In this document: one piece after another, positions 52,070-59,451 of the stretch
Layout: each line of letters begins with the position of its first letter
Numbering within the stretch: position 1 is the first letter of the stretch
Assembly: GCF_014199935.1 (NCBI RefSeq)
Contig: NZ_JACHOP010000017.1
Span: forward strand, 1-64,000
DNA from: Methylorubrum rhodinum
Lineage (GTDB): Bacteria; Pseudomonadota; Alphaproteobacteria; Rhizobiales; Beijerinckiaceae
DNA length: 64,000 bases
Direction: 5' to 3'
Notes under the pieces: generated by a model
Told to the model about the DNA's origin: nothing
The model's input: only the letters and a program-made list of their open reading frames with translations
Database searches by the model: none
Translations under genes and position numbers: made by a program

Positions 52070-52090
52070 ACGTCTCATTCTCAGCTCCAT
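51692..52090 (-). CDS. Low-GC moron-like gene of unknown function
   Basis: 132 residues on the strand opposite to the surrounding operon. Third codon positions are clearly less GC-rich than the neighbours. The C-terminal half (GGLRILSFRHPGIGWVHFALPP) matches a pattern seen in small proteins of unknown function. Start ATG 52090 (or 52078). It looks like an independently acquired gene that could be expressed from the prophage. Confidence 0.65.
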   Translation of the reverse strand: MELRMRRSRITALLNPEKTVAQLTVEGLDQSKAQFTFDAAALDDALESLIRAREEMQPAQNTTMDEGQLAVVTPYVDPMWSVSAETIGGLRILSFRHPGIGWVHFALPPTSVSGILTNLTASVPDRPYNPGS

Positions 52091-52189
52091 CGTCGGTGTG
52101 TCGCAACCCGTTGATGTAGAGCAGCACGACCGGGCGGCGCGGGCCGCTGACGTCCGACCCGGTTGTGCCTGCCTTTCGGCGAGGTCGGC

Positions 52190-52336
52190 ATGACGACCCG
52201 CCCCATCCTCTTTCGCCTCACCGTCTTCGCCCTGGCCGCGGCCATGACGATCGCCATCCTCGATGGTCTCGCCCTGCGCGCCGCCGCCTCTCGCGGCGAT
52301 CTCCCGGTTCTGCATCTCGGGAGGGCGGAGCCGTGA
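52190..52336 (+). CDS. Small membrane protein
   Basis: 48 residues with one hydrophobic helix (PILFRLTVFALAAAMTIAILDGLA) and a short tail. Its stop overlaps the GTG of the next gene (GTGA). Too short for family assignment. Confidence 0.55.
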   Translation: MTTRPILFRLTVFALAAAMTIAILDGLALRAAASRGDLPVLHLGRAEP

Positions 52337-52557
52337 GGGCCCAGCGTCCCGTCCTCGGCTCCCAGCGCAAGCTCTGGCGCTCTCAGGACGCCGAGGGCGT
52401 CTCCGTCAAGGAGATTGCCCGCCGTGCCGGCCGGCACTCGGCGACGGTCTCCTACCACCTCGAACGTCGGCCGTTGGAAGCGCTGCGGGCGAACGCCCTG
52501 CGCATCGAGCGGTTCTTCGCGGCCTGCAATCGCGCTGTCGCGGAGGCCGGTCGATGA
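52333..52557 (+). CDS. Small helix-turn-helix protein
   Basis: 74 residues from GTG 52333. A compact HTH: LWRSQDAEGVSVKEIARRAGRHSATVSYHLERRPLEALRANALRIERF. Likely DNA-binding regulator of the early operon. The GTGA overlap with the upstream gene and ATGA with the next one fix the start. Confidence 0.7.
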   Translation: MRAQRPVLGSQRKLWRSQDAEGVSVKEIARRAGRHSATVSYHLERRPLEALRANALRIERFFAACNRAVAEAGR

Positions 52558-52820
52558 CCTTCGCCTCCACCGAACTCGTCAACGACCTGCCGCGCAGCCG
52601 CGTCCGGCCGGACGCCGGCATCGACGGCTTGTCGCCGCGCACCTTGCTGGTCGCGCGCATGCTGGCCGGCGGGTTGAGCGAGTCGGAGGTGGCTCACGCC
52701 TTCGGTCGGGGTCGCACCGTAGTCGAGCGCGAGCGCAAGCGCTTCTGCGACGCCACCGGTGCGTTCAGCCGCCGCGACATCGTTCTCGCCTGCCGCCGCT
52801 TCGGTCTGGAGCCGGTGTGA
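52554..52820 (+). CDS. Small helix-turn-helix protein
   Basis: 88 residues. GLSPRTLLVARMLAGGLSESEVAHAFGRGRTVVERERKRFCDATG is an HTH of the kind in sigma/LuxR-like segments, then FSRRDIVLACRRFG. Partner of the preceding gene; both likely regulate the operon. Confidence 0.68.
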   Translation: MTFASTELVNDLPRSRVRPDAGIDGLSPRTLLVARMLAGGLSESEVAHAFGRGRTVVERERKRFCDATGAFSRRDIVLACRRFGLEPV

Positions 52821-52935
52821 TGGCGCAGCGCTTCGCATCCCTTTCCCCCATCCAGCGGCAGCCAGCCCCCCGGCCTGCCGCCGGACCGCGCTCGGTCCCC
52901 GTTCTCGTTCCCGCGTCACCGGGACCGGGCGCACC

Positions 52936-53181
52936 CTATTGCAGCCCCGCCGGCGCCTCGCTCGCCCCGGCCGCCCGCGCCACCGACGCGCACGCCGCCT
53001 GCGCCGCGCCGAGCAAGGCCGGATCGCGCCGCACCACCGCGGCCATCGCGATCTCGACGTGCGTCAGCAGGCCCGCCCGCGCCTCGGGCGCCCGCTCCAT
53101 CTCCCGCTGCACCAGCCACGTCGCCATGGCATGCAGCGCCAGGAGCGAAGCGGCCGCGCCGCTGTCGTCGTCAGCCTCCAT
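52936..53181 (-). CDS. Possible leftward small helical protein
   Basis: 81 residues on the - strand: MATWLVQREMERAPEARAGLLTHVEIAMAAVVRRDPALLG, acidic start, helical, natural-looking composition. The + strand frames here are Ser/Arg/Pro-rich and less credible. Its start overlaps the end of the gene at 53171-53386 by 11 nt. Moderate support only. Confidence 0.45.
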   Translation of the reverse strand: MEADDDSGAAASLLALHAMATWLVQREMERAPEARAGLLTHVEIAMAAVVRRDPALLGAAQAACASVARAAGASEAPAGLQ

Positions 53182-53386
53182 CGCGCTTCCCCTCCTGCAC
53201 GCGCCAGCCGTGCGCGCGCTTCACCCCGTTCATCATCTTGCGACCGCGCTTGCCAGCAGTGTCGCTCGTCTTCGTCGCCGTCGGGTTGCCGCCCGTGGCG
53301 TCGGTCTGTTCCTGCGCGCCCGGCTCTGCTGCCAAGCCGTGTCCGGTCGCGCCCCTGCGTGTCGTGCGTCTCTCCGAGCCCTCCAT
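53171..53386 (-). CDS. Possible leftward small basic protein
   Basis: 71 residues from ATG 53386, preceded by GGAGGACGGG. Gly/Thr-rich start then KRGRKMMNGVKRAHGWRVQEGKRDGG, basic and possibly nucleic-acid binding. Supported by ribosome site and overlap with the next - strand gene; not by family. Confidence 0.4.
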   Translation of the reverse strand: MEGSERRTTRRGATGHGLAAEPGAQEQTDATGGNPTATKTSDTAGKRGRKMMNGVKRAHGWRVQEGKRDGG

Positions 53387-53481
53387 CCGCAACCCGTCCT
53401 CCGTGGTCGAGCGCAATCGACCACGGGACCGATGGCATGGGCATCCAGCAACGGCGGACAATTCATCCAGGGAGGCGGCGC

Positions 53482-53853
53482 GTGAGCGCGGGCGTCTATC
53501 TTGAGGAGGCTCGCACCTTGGCGGGCACCTGCATCGCTCGCGAGCGGGCGCGCCATGGCGGCAACGCCGATGAGGCGCGTGACCGGCTGGCTCGCCGGAT
53601 CGGCTGGGCGCCCGGCACGCTCTACAATCTCATGCGCGAGCGCCTGAAGGGCCTAGACTACGACCTTCGCCTGCGCCTGACCGAGTACGCCGTCGAGGAC
53701 CTGCAGAATGAAATCGACGCGCTCACCCGCGAGATGGAGAGAGCTCGCAACCTTCGCGGTCCGCAAAGTGTGGCGCTGGCTGACAAGGCACAGAAACTCC
53801 TGACGGAGGCGCAGGCGCTCCACGCCCGTCTCGGCGGCGGGGGCGACCAATGA
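53482..53853 (+). CDS. Phage protein with HTH and coiled coil
   Basis: 123 residues from GTG 53482, with GGGAGGCGG 8 nt upstream. N-terminal helical region with an HTH-like segment (ARRIGWAPGTLYNLMRERLKG) and C-terminal coiled coil (LQNEIDALTREMERARNL ... KAQKLLTEAQALHARL). Likely DNA-binding, dimeric. Overlaps the next gene by 4 nt. Confidence 0.7.
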   Translation: MSAGVYLEEARTLAGTCIARERARHGGNADEARDRLARRIGWAPGTLYNLMRERLKGLDYDLRLRLTEYAVEDLQNEIDALTREMERARNLRGPQSVALADKAQKLLTEAQALHARLGGGGDQ

Positions 53854-54128
53854 CGCGCTACCCTCTGTCCATCACCGATCATGCGCTGCTGCGCTGGCTT
53901 GAGCGCATCCACGGCATCGACGTGGAAGGCTTCCGCGAGAAGCTGCGCGAGGAAGCCGTCGCCTCGCTCGTCGCTTACGGCGACCTTCGCGAGGCCGACA
54001 CCGGCACCTTCGTCGTCGATAACGGTGTGGTGATCACCGTGCTCGGCCCTGGCCAGCACGTCATCGGCGCCCCGCACCGCAGGAGCTTCGGCGTGCCGCG
54101 CGTTGCGCCGCCGCCCGCCTCCGGCTGA
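53850..54128 (+). CDS. Phage protein of unknown function
   Basis: 92 residues. Pattern ITDHALLRWLERIHGIDVEGFREKLREEA ... TFVVDNGVVITVLGPGQ resembles small phage-encoded nuclease-like or toxin-like folds but no family is firmly recognised. Confidence 0.65.
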   Translation: MTRYPLSITDHALLRWLERIHGIDVEGFREKLREEAVASLVAYGDLREADTGTFVVDNGVVITVLGPGQHVIGAPHRRSFGVPRVAPPPASG

Positions 54129-54189
54129 CGCCTCATCAATCCCGCCGCCGGGCGGCTCCCGGCTCTTCATCACCCACAGGAGGCCCGCC

Positions 54190-54714
54190 ATGGCCGACGA
54201 CGACAAGCCGTTCCCGATCCTCGAAGCCTGCGCCGTCTTCGATCCGACGCTGGATCGCACCGCCGACCTGTTCGCCGCCTACGTCTCGAACAACCCGCTG
54301 CCTGCCGGCGAGCTACCCGGCCTGATCCGGTCGGTGCGGGCGGCGCTTGCCGAGGACGCGCAGGTTCCGCCCGCCCGCCCCGGCTCCACCGTCGCGGATC
54401 AGCCCGAGACCGAGATGCCCAGCGCGGCGCAGATCAAGAAGTCGATCACGCCCGACGCGCTGATCTCCTTCCTCGACGGCAAGCCCTACAAGACGCTGCG
54501 TCGCCACCTGCGCACCCACGGGCTCACCCCGGAGAGCTACCGCGCCCGGTTCGGCCTGCCCGTCGACTATCCACTCGTCTCGCCGAACTACTCGGCGGCG
54601 CGCTCCGAACTGGCGAAGGCGGCGGGGCTCGGCCGCGGCGGCGCGGCGCCGGAAGCCGAGGCCGGTCCGAGCGCGGGCGGCGCCGTCCCCACCGACGACT
54701 CCCTCGCGGCCTGA
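54190..54714 (+). CDS. MucR/Ros-family regulator without the zinc Cys
   Basis: 174 residues from ATG 54190. The C-terminal part has the Ros/MucR fold: SITPDALISFLDGKPYKTLRRHLRTHGLTPESYRARFGLPVDYPLVSPNYSAARSELAKAAGLGR (about 88-150). The position of the metal-binding Cys in the family (ICLEDGK) is Ser93-Phe94 here, while His residues remain. Zinc-less MucR relatives exist in some rhizobia. The phage may use it to copy or block a host regulator. Confidence 0.85.
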   Translation: MADDDKPFPILEACAVFDPTLDRTADLFAAYVSNNPLPAGELPGLIRSVRAALAEDAQVPPARPGSTVADQPETEMPSAAQIKKSITPDALISFLDGKPYKTLRRHLRTHGLTPESYRARFGLPVDYPLVSPNYSAARSELAKAAGLGRGGAAPEAEAGPSAGGAVPTDDSLAA

Positions 54715-54719
54715 CGCCC

Positions 54720-55286
54720 ATGCGCGCGCCCGGCTCCCCATACCGACGCACGGGCGCGCGCCTCAAGGCCGAGGAGCGCCCGGTCTACGCCCAGCGTCGA
54801 ATCGTGCCCTCGGTCGAAATTGGCTTCGCGCTGCCGCCGAGCACCAACAGCCTGTTCTTCAACGCGCCCGGCCGCGGTCGCGTGAAGACGCCGCGCTACC
54901 GCCGCTGGCGGGACAGCGCCGTCCTCGAGATCTGCACGGCGAACCCGCGCCCCGGCCGCATCGCCGGCCCGTGCGCCGTCACCCTCCGCCTGCCGCCCTT
55001 TTCGGGCGACATCGACAACCGGGTGAAGCCGTGCCTCGACGTGGCGGTTGCCGCCGGCATCATCGCCGATGACGGGCAGCGGTACGTGCCCAGCCATCCC
55101 CGCGTCGACATCGACCGCTCGGCCGCCGGCGTCCGCATGATCCTCAGCGCCCTCGCGGTCGAGGCCGAAGACGCCGCCGAGATTGAGACCCGCGCCCGGC
55201 TCAACCAGAGCCCCGCCTACATCGCCGTCGCCCTCGGGCTGAGCCTGGGACAGGTCGAGACCGTGCTCGCGGGGGCGTCGCGATGA
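54720..55286 (+). CDS. rusA: RusA-type Holliday-junction resolvase
   Basis: 188 residues. The family signature is clear: LPPSTNSLFFNAPGRGRVKTPRYRRWRDSA, then FSGDIDNRVKPCLDVAVAAGIIADDGQRY with the catalytic Asp residues (D-x-DNR and DDGQ). It has a longer C-terminal part than usual. In phages it resolves replication and recombination intermediates. Followed by ATGA overlap. Confidence 0.9.
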   Translation: MRAPGSPYRRTGARLKAEERPVYAQRRIVPSVEIGFALPPSTNSLFFNAPGRGRVKTPRYRRWRDSAVLEICTANPRPGRIAGPCAVTLRLPPFSGDIDNRVKPCLDVAVAAGIIADDGQRYVPSHPRVDIDRSAAGVRMILSALAVEAEDAAEIETRARLNQSPAYIAVALGLSLGQVETVLAGASR

Positions 55287-55495
55287 CCGCGCCGGCATCC
55301 GCCGCCGACACTTGGCCCGACACGCCCCGCAACCGCGCCGAGATCGCGAACCGCTGGGCCAAGGGCCACGACACCCTGACCATCGCCGAGGCCATCGGCC
55401 TCACTGAGCCGCAGGTCTGCTGGGTCCGCGCGCGAATGCAGGACGATCGGCACGCGACGCGCGCCCGCCCTTCCACACCCCGGAGCCCGTCATGA
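55283..55495 (+). CDS. Small HTH-like phage protein
   Basis: 70 residues. IANRWAKGHDTLTIAEAIGLTEPQVCWVRARM is a helix-turn-helix of the type in small phage accessory proteins; tail is basic. Coupled (ATGA) to both neighbours. Confidence 0.65.
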   Translation: MTAPASAADTWPDTPRNRAEIANRWAKGHDTLTIAEAIGLTEPQVCWVRARMQDDRHATRARPSTPRSPS

Positions 55496-56646
55496 GCAAG
55501 AAGACCAACGAGGCAGCGCCGTTCCGCGTGGAGGCGCCGCGCGCCGAGCTGCTGCGCGCAGTCAAGGAGGCCGCCCGCGCGGTCGAGCGGCGCAACACCA
55601 TCCCGATCCTGTCCTTCGTCAATCTCGCCATGGGCTTCGGCACGCTGGCCGTCACCGGCACGAATCTCGACTGCGAAATGCGGGTCGAAATTGAGGCGCG
55701 CGGAGAGGGCGCGGCCTGCCTGCCCGCCCACCGGCTGCGCGACATGCTGAGGGCGCTCGACGTCGAAACAATCGCTCTCGCGGGCGACGCCGACGGCATC
55801 GTGACCCTGACGGCCGGCGACACGGAGGCGACGTTCGGCTCTCTGCCATCCGTCGATCACCCGGTGCTCAGCGTCGATAGTCTCGCCTGGGCGCTGACCC
55901 TGCCGGAGGGCGTGTTCGCCTACCTCATCGGCGGCGCAGCCGACGCCATGAGCACCGAGGAGACCCGCTACTACCTCAACGGCGTCTGCTTCGAGGTGAA
56001 GGACGGGCAGGCCATCGCGGTTGCCACGGATGGGCACCGCCTCGTCAGCCGCACACACAACCTCGCCGGCCAGAGCGCCGACCGGGCGCCGATCATCGTC
56101 CCGCGCGACGCGGTGCGGCTGGCCCTGCCGCTGATCGGCACGGGTGAGGCCAAGATCACGGCGTACCTCGCTCCGGACGGTAAGGGCGGTCCGGTCAAGA
56201 TGGAGATAGTCGCGGGCGACGCTCGGCTCCGCTGCAAGCTCATCGACGGCACCTTCCCGGACTGGCGCCGGGTCGTCCCGGCCGAGGGCGGCGCCGAAGT
56301 TACGATCAGCCTCGCGGCGCTCGACCGCGTGCTCCAACTTGCTCGCGCCAACACCACCGAGCGCGGACGCGCCGTGAAGCTGGAACCTTGCGACGGCGGC
56401 CTGCGGGTCACCAGCAACAACCCTGACCTCGGCAAGGTCGCGACGCGGCTGGCCTGCGAAGGCGAGTTGGGCGCCGAGAGCATCGGCATGAACGCCGAAT
56501 ACCTCGCCGGGATGGCCCGCGCCGCCGCCCGCATCGGCTCGAAGAGCCTGCGTCTGCAGATCACCGGGCCCGGCAACCCGATCCGCATCCTGCCCGACGC
56601 CGCGATCCCCGGCGCCATGGCCGTCCTGATGCCGATGCGCGTCTGA
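55492..56646 (+). CDS. Phage-encoded DnaN-like sliding clamp
   Basis: 384 residues. Matches DNA polymerase III beta clamp: three repeated domains, with ATDGHRLVSR (about 183), ETRYYLNGVCFEV, and the C-terminal PMRV end that in E. coli is MPMRL. It keeps a polymerase on DNA as a ring dimer. A phage copy in the early operon may recruit the host polymerase or mismatch-repair and Y-family proteins to the phage, or replace the host clamp. No phage polymerase gene is in the window. Confidence 0.92.
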   Translation: MSKKTNEAAPFRVEAPRAELLRAVKEAARAVERRNTIPILSFVNLAMGFGTLAVTGTNLDCEMRVEIEARGEGAACLPAHRLRDMLRALDVETIALAGDADGIVTLTAGDTEATFGSLPSVDHPVLSVDSLAWALTLPEGVFAYLIGGAADAMSTEETRYYLNGVCFEVKDGQAIAVATDGHRLVSRTHNLAGQSADRAPIIVPRDAVRLALPLIGTGEAKITAYLAPDGKGGPVKMEIVAGDARLRCKLIDGTFPDWRRVVPAEGGAEVTISLAALDRVLQLARANTTERGRAVKLEPCDGGLRVTSNNPDLGKVATRLACEGELGAESIGMNAEYLAGMARAAARIGSKSLRLQITGPGNPIRILPDAAIPGAMAVLMPMRV

Positions 56647-56677
56647 CCCCTCCTCCTCATGCCAGAAGAGCCGTCCA

Positions 56678-56899
56678 ATGCCCGAGACCGTGACCGAACC
56701 GCAGGCTGAGACCAAGAAGAAGCGGACGCGCAAGGACAAGCTCGCGCCGCTCACGGGCGCCGAGATCCTGGAGAAGGCCGCCCGCGAGGCCAAGCCGACC
56801 ACACCTGCGGAGAGGCGGCGCCTAAAGCGCGAGGGCCAGATGCTCATGCCGGGGCATCTCGACCTGCCGCACATGACCGCCGCGTCGATCGGGCGCTGA
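56678..56899 (+). CDS. Small basic phage protein
   Basis: 73 residues; Lys/Arg-rich (KKKRTRKDKLAPL) and helical. Could bind DNA. No family recognised. Confidence 0.6.
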   Translation: MPETVTEPQAETKKKRTRKDKLAPLTGAEILEKAAREAKPTTPAERRRLKREGQMLMPGHLDLPHMTAASIGR

Positions 56900-56902
56900 A
56901 CC

Positions 56903-57157
56903 ATGCGCGCCGGCCCGCGTCCGAAGCTCGTCGGCGATGCCGAGCACCTTGATCCCGGGCTTGTGCTGCCTTCGGTCCAGGCCGCCGCCCCACGCCAAGC
57001 AGACTGCGATATCTGCGGTCTCGTAGAGGCCGGCTGCTTCGGCTTCGGCGTCTTCCGCAACCGTCGGGGCGTGTGGGCCTGCGACGACATCGACTGCTGC
57101 GCAGAGGCCAAGGCCCGTGCGGCAGAATCCCATCGTCAGCTGGTTGCTGCGGAGTAG
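56903..57157 (+). CDS. Small Cys-rich phage protein
   Basis: 84 residues. CDICGLVEAGC (C-x2-C) and CDDIDCC form a likely zinc site. No family recognised. Confidence 0.65.
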   Translation: MRAGPRPKLVGDAEHLDPGLVLPSVQAAAPRQADCDICGLVEAGCFGFGVFRNRRGVWACDDIDCCAEAKARAAESHRQLVAAE

Positions 57158-57164
57158 GTGCGGA

Positions 57165-57440
57165 GTGGCCGACATCAGCCTCATAGCGGACCTCGTCCGC
57201 GCTGGGCTCGATCCCGAGCTGCTGCAGCGTGTGGCACTGGAGCTTGCCCGCGGGCAGGCCGCCATCGCTGCGGCGGAGCGGGTCGAGGCTGAGCGTGCGG
57301 CCAAGGCCGAGGCCGCGGCGGAGGCGAAGCGCGAGGCCAATGCGGAGCGGCAGCGCCGGTTTAGGGAGCGTCATAACGGAAGTAACGCGTTACGCGGCGT
57401 TACGGAGCGTGACGAGGCGTTACTCCCCCCCCCAAGATAA
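57165..57440 (+). CDS. Replication-type phage protein, 5' part (frameshifted at C9)
   Basis: 91 residues from GTG 57165 (ribosome site GGAGTAGG). Helical, Glu/Ala/Lys-rich: ERAAKAEAAAEAKREANAERQRRFRERHNGSN, a pattern common to phage replication or helicase-loader proteins. It stops at TAA just after a run of nine C (57425-57433). In the -1 frame the sequence continues with a linker and a domain that completes this protein type. Confidence 0.75.
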   Translation: MADISLIADLVRAGLDPELLQRVALELARGQAAIAAAERVEAERAAKAEAAAEAKREANAERQRRFRERHNGSNALRGVTERDEALLPPPR

Positions 57441-58000
57441 ATAACTCAACCCCCCACCCTGAAACCTTCCCCGCTGACCCTGACGGGTCAGCAGCCCCGA
57501 CGAGAAAAACCCGAGCGGCCCGGAAGCGGGCTTTGCCGGTCGATTGGCAGCCCGGGGAACGGAGCGAGCGGGTCAGGGTCGAACTCGGCCGACCGCTCGT
57601 GTGGATGCACCGCACGGCGGTCGAGATGCGGACCTGGGCCGAGAGCAAGGGCGAGGTCCGCGCCGATTGGGACGCGACCCACGACGGTTGGATGCGCCGC
57701 GAGGCGAACCGCGAGTGCGGCCGGCCCGAGCCTCCGCCGCCCGGTCCGCGCGGCCCGGCATCCGGCCAGCGCGTCAGCGGCCTCACCCAGCACGCCCACG
57801 AGCGATTCCACGACAAGCGCCGAGGAGGCTTCGATGACCGTACCCTCGACCTGGACGCCGAGCCTGCCCGCGCCGGTGGCGGACATGCTCCCGGAGATGC
57901 CTGCGGCCGCTCAGGCCCGGCTGAAGGCGCTGACCCGCGCGGTGAAGGAGGAGGCGCCCGGACGGTATTCGATTTCCCGCAGCGACGCGCCCACGGATGA
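57413..58000 (+). pseudogene. Replication-type phage protein, 3' part in the -1 frame
   Basis: Open from 57413. Reading on from the C tract gives KINNSTPHPETFPADPDGS, a linker, then LPVDWQPGERSERVRVELG ... SKGEVRADWDATHDGWMRRE, typical of the C-terminal region of phage primosomal/replication proteins. One more C in the run, or a -1 ribosomal slip on C7, would join the two parts into one protein. The only independent start would be TTG 57533. The final 55 residues overlap the next gene by 167 nt. Confidence 0.7.
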
Positions 58001-58589
58001 CGAGCGCCGCGGCCTCGCCGCCCGGCGGAAGGCGCTGCAGGACGCGATGCAGCCGGGCAGCCGCGAGGCGATCAAGGACCGGCTTCACGGCTTCGCCTAC
58101 GGCTTCGGCACCTTGCGTGCACTGGACCGGGAAACGTTCGCGCTGACCCTGACGGCGATGGTTCAGGCCGTCGATCACCTGCCCGTCGAGGCCGTCAGTC
58201 GGGCGTGCCTCGCGTGGTCGAAGGGACTGATCCGGTGGGCCAACTGCCGGTTTCCGCCGGATGCGCCGGAACTGGCCCGCGCGGCGGAAGAGGCGTTCGG
58301 CCAGTTGCGGATGGAGGAGCGCGAACTGCGCATCATCCTCAGCGCCCGTCTCCTGCCGGCCCCGAAGCCGCCGCCGACCCAAGCCGAGCGCGACAAGGGC
58401 GCTGCCGAGGCCGAGGCGCTCATCGCCTCCATCGCAGAGGCCGGCCGGCGCCTCGACGCCGATCTGACGGCCGCGGCGAGCCGGGGCAGCCAAGCGGAGC
58501 ATCTGGAGCACGTCCGCCGCTTCCAGGCCGCCGAGGCGGAGCGGAAGGCGAGGATTGCGGCACAGCGGTCCGCCTCTGCGACATCCTGA
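57834..58589 (+). CDS. Phage protein following the replication gene
   Basis: 251 residues. Helical; AFALTLTAMVQAVDHLPVEAVSRACLAWSKGLIRWANCRFPPDAPELARAAEEAFGQL is a pattern found next to phage replication genes. Coiled C-terminal part. It could be a helicase loader or accessory, but no P-loop is visible. Good GAGG ribosome site. Confidence 0.68.
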   Translation: MTVPSTWTPSLPAPVADMLPEMPAAAQARLKALTRAVKEEAPGRYSISRSDAPTDDERRGLAARRKALQDAMQPGSREAIKDRLHGFAYGFGTLRALDRETFALTLTAMVQAVDHLPVEAVSRACLAWSKGLIRWANCRFPPDAPELARAAEEAFGQLRMEERELRIILSARLLPAPKPPPTQAERDKGAAEAEALIASIAEAGRRLDADLTAAASRGSQAEHLEHVRRFQAAEAERKARIAAQRSASATS

Positions 58590-58602
58590 ACTCCGCACAG
58601 AT

Positions 58603-58652
58603 TTCTGCACAAACCACTACATCTAGCGAGGAACGAATGAAGTTGTGCAGAA
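58603..58652. promoter_or_regulatory. Perfect inverted repeat TTCTGCACAA ... TTGTGCAGAA
   Basis: TTCTGCACAA (58603-58612) and TTGTGCAGAA (58643-58652) are exact complements 30 nt apart, between the operon above and the antirepressor gene. The TTCTGCACA core recurs in the operator region of the small XRE gene at 61014-61023. A -10-like TATACT is at 58679-58684. Confidence 0.5.
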
Positions 58653-58717
58653 CGCGCTGCGGGAGCGATTAGCGCGCCTATACTGGGTAAGCACTGACCG
58701 CACTCGCGACATCAGCC

Positions 58718-58759
58718 GGCGGCGAGGCTCAAGCCTGCAAGCCCACCTCGCCGCCTTTT
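58718..58759 (+). terminator. Strong intrinsic terminator before the antirepressor gene
   Basis: GGCGGCGAGG (58718-58727), 18-nt loop, CCTCGCCGCC (58746-58755), then TTTT. A perfect 10-bp GC stem. It would end the replication operon or, with the TATACT element upstream, give an RNA of about 70 nt. The rest of 58590-58815 holds no gene. Confidence 0.75.
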
Positions 58760-58815
58760 CCAACCCCTCGCGCCAACGAGGGATCAGCGACCACCCCGAA
58801 TCGAGCGAGAACGAG

Positions 58816-59451
58816 ATGACCGAGACCGACATGCAGCCCGGCGGCGCCGACCGTCAACCGATCGTCCGCCTCGTGGGCGATCAGCTCCGCGCGGACAGCC
58901 GCGACGTGGCCGCCTACTTCCGGAAGGATCACAAGAACGTCCTACAGGCCATCACCAACCTACATTGCAGCCCCAGATTTCGGGGGCTGAATTTTCAGCC
59001 GTTCAAAATCAACGACTTAACCGGCGAGACGACCTCGCACGTCACGATGACGAAGGACGGCTTCGCGTTCCTCGTGATGGGCTTCACCGGACCGGCCGCT
59101 GCGGTGTTCAAGGAGGCCTACATCGAGCGGTTCAACGCGATGGAGGCCGAACTGCGGAATCGGGCGGCGGCCGCCCTGCCGCAAACCTTCGCCGAGGCCC
59201 TGCGCCTCGCCGCCGACAAGGCCGAAGAGAACGAGCGCCTCAGCGGGCAGGTGCGCCAGCAGGCCGAGCGGATCGCGTTTCAGGCGCCCAAGGTCGAGGC
59301 CTACAAGCGCATCGCCGAAGCTGACGGCTCCATGTGCATCACGGAGGCCGCCAAGAACCTGCAGCTGCGCCCCACCGACCTGTTCAAGCACCTGCGCACC
59401 CGCGCCTGGATCTACCGCCGGGCCGGCGCCCGCGAGGACCTTGGCTATTAG
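58816..59451 (+). CDS. Rha/KilAC-type antirepressor, ended by an amber codon
   Basis: 211 residues. Rha domain at about 12-110 (RADSRDVAAYFRKDHKNVLQAI ... FLVMGFTGPAAAVFKEAYIERFNAME); KilAC domain from about 130 (ADKAEENERLSGQVRQQAERIAFQAPKVEAYKRIAEADGSMCITEAAKNL). A TAG at 59449-59451 stands where the family has Gln, and the same frame continues for another 45 codons of normal KilAC sequence. Antirepressors of this type relieve CI repression. ATG 58816; a second ATG is at 58831. Confidence 0.85.
   Translation: MTETDMQPGGADRQPIVRLVGDQLRADSRDVAAYFRKDHKNVLQAITNLHCSPRFRGLNFQPFKINDLTGETTSHVTMTKDGFAFLVMGFTGPAAAVFKEAYIERFNAMEAELRNRAAAALPQTFAEALRLAADKAEENERLSGQVRQQAERIAFQAPKVEAYKRIAEADGSMCITEAAKNLQLRPTDLFKHLRTRAWIYRRAGAREDLGY

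Noticed and set aside
52820..53485. + strand frame starting with a TGATG coupling after the HTH gene
   Set aside because: Composition is Ser/Ala/Arg/Pro shadow-like and it conflicts with two better - strand frames; kept only as a note because the coupling is tempting.
57544..57837. 97-residue + frame that ends in ATGA at the start of the gene at 57834
   Set aside because: Arg/Pro/Ala-rich out-of-frame reading of the replication protein's C-terminal domain.
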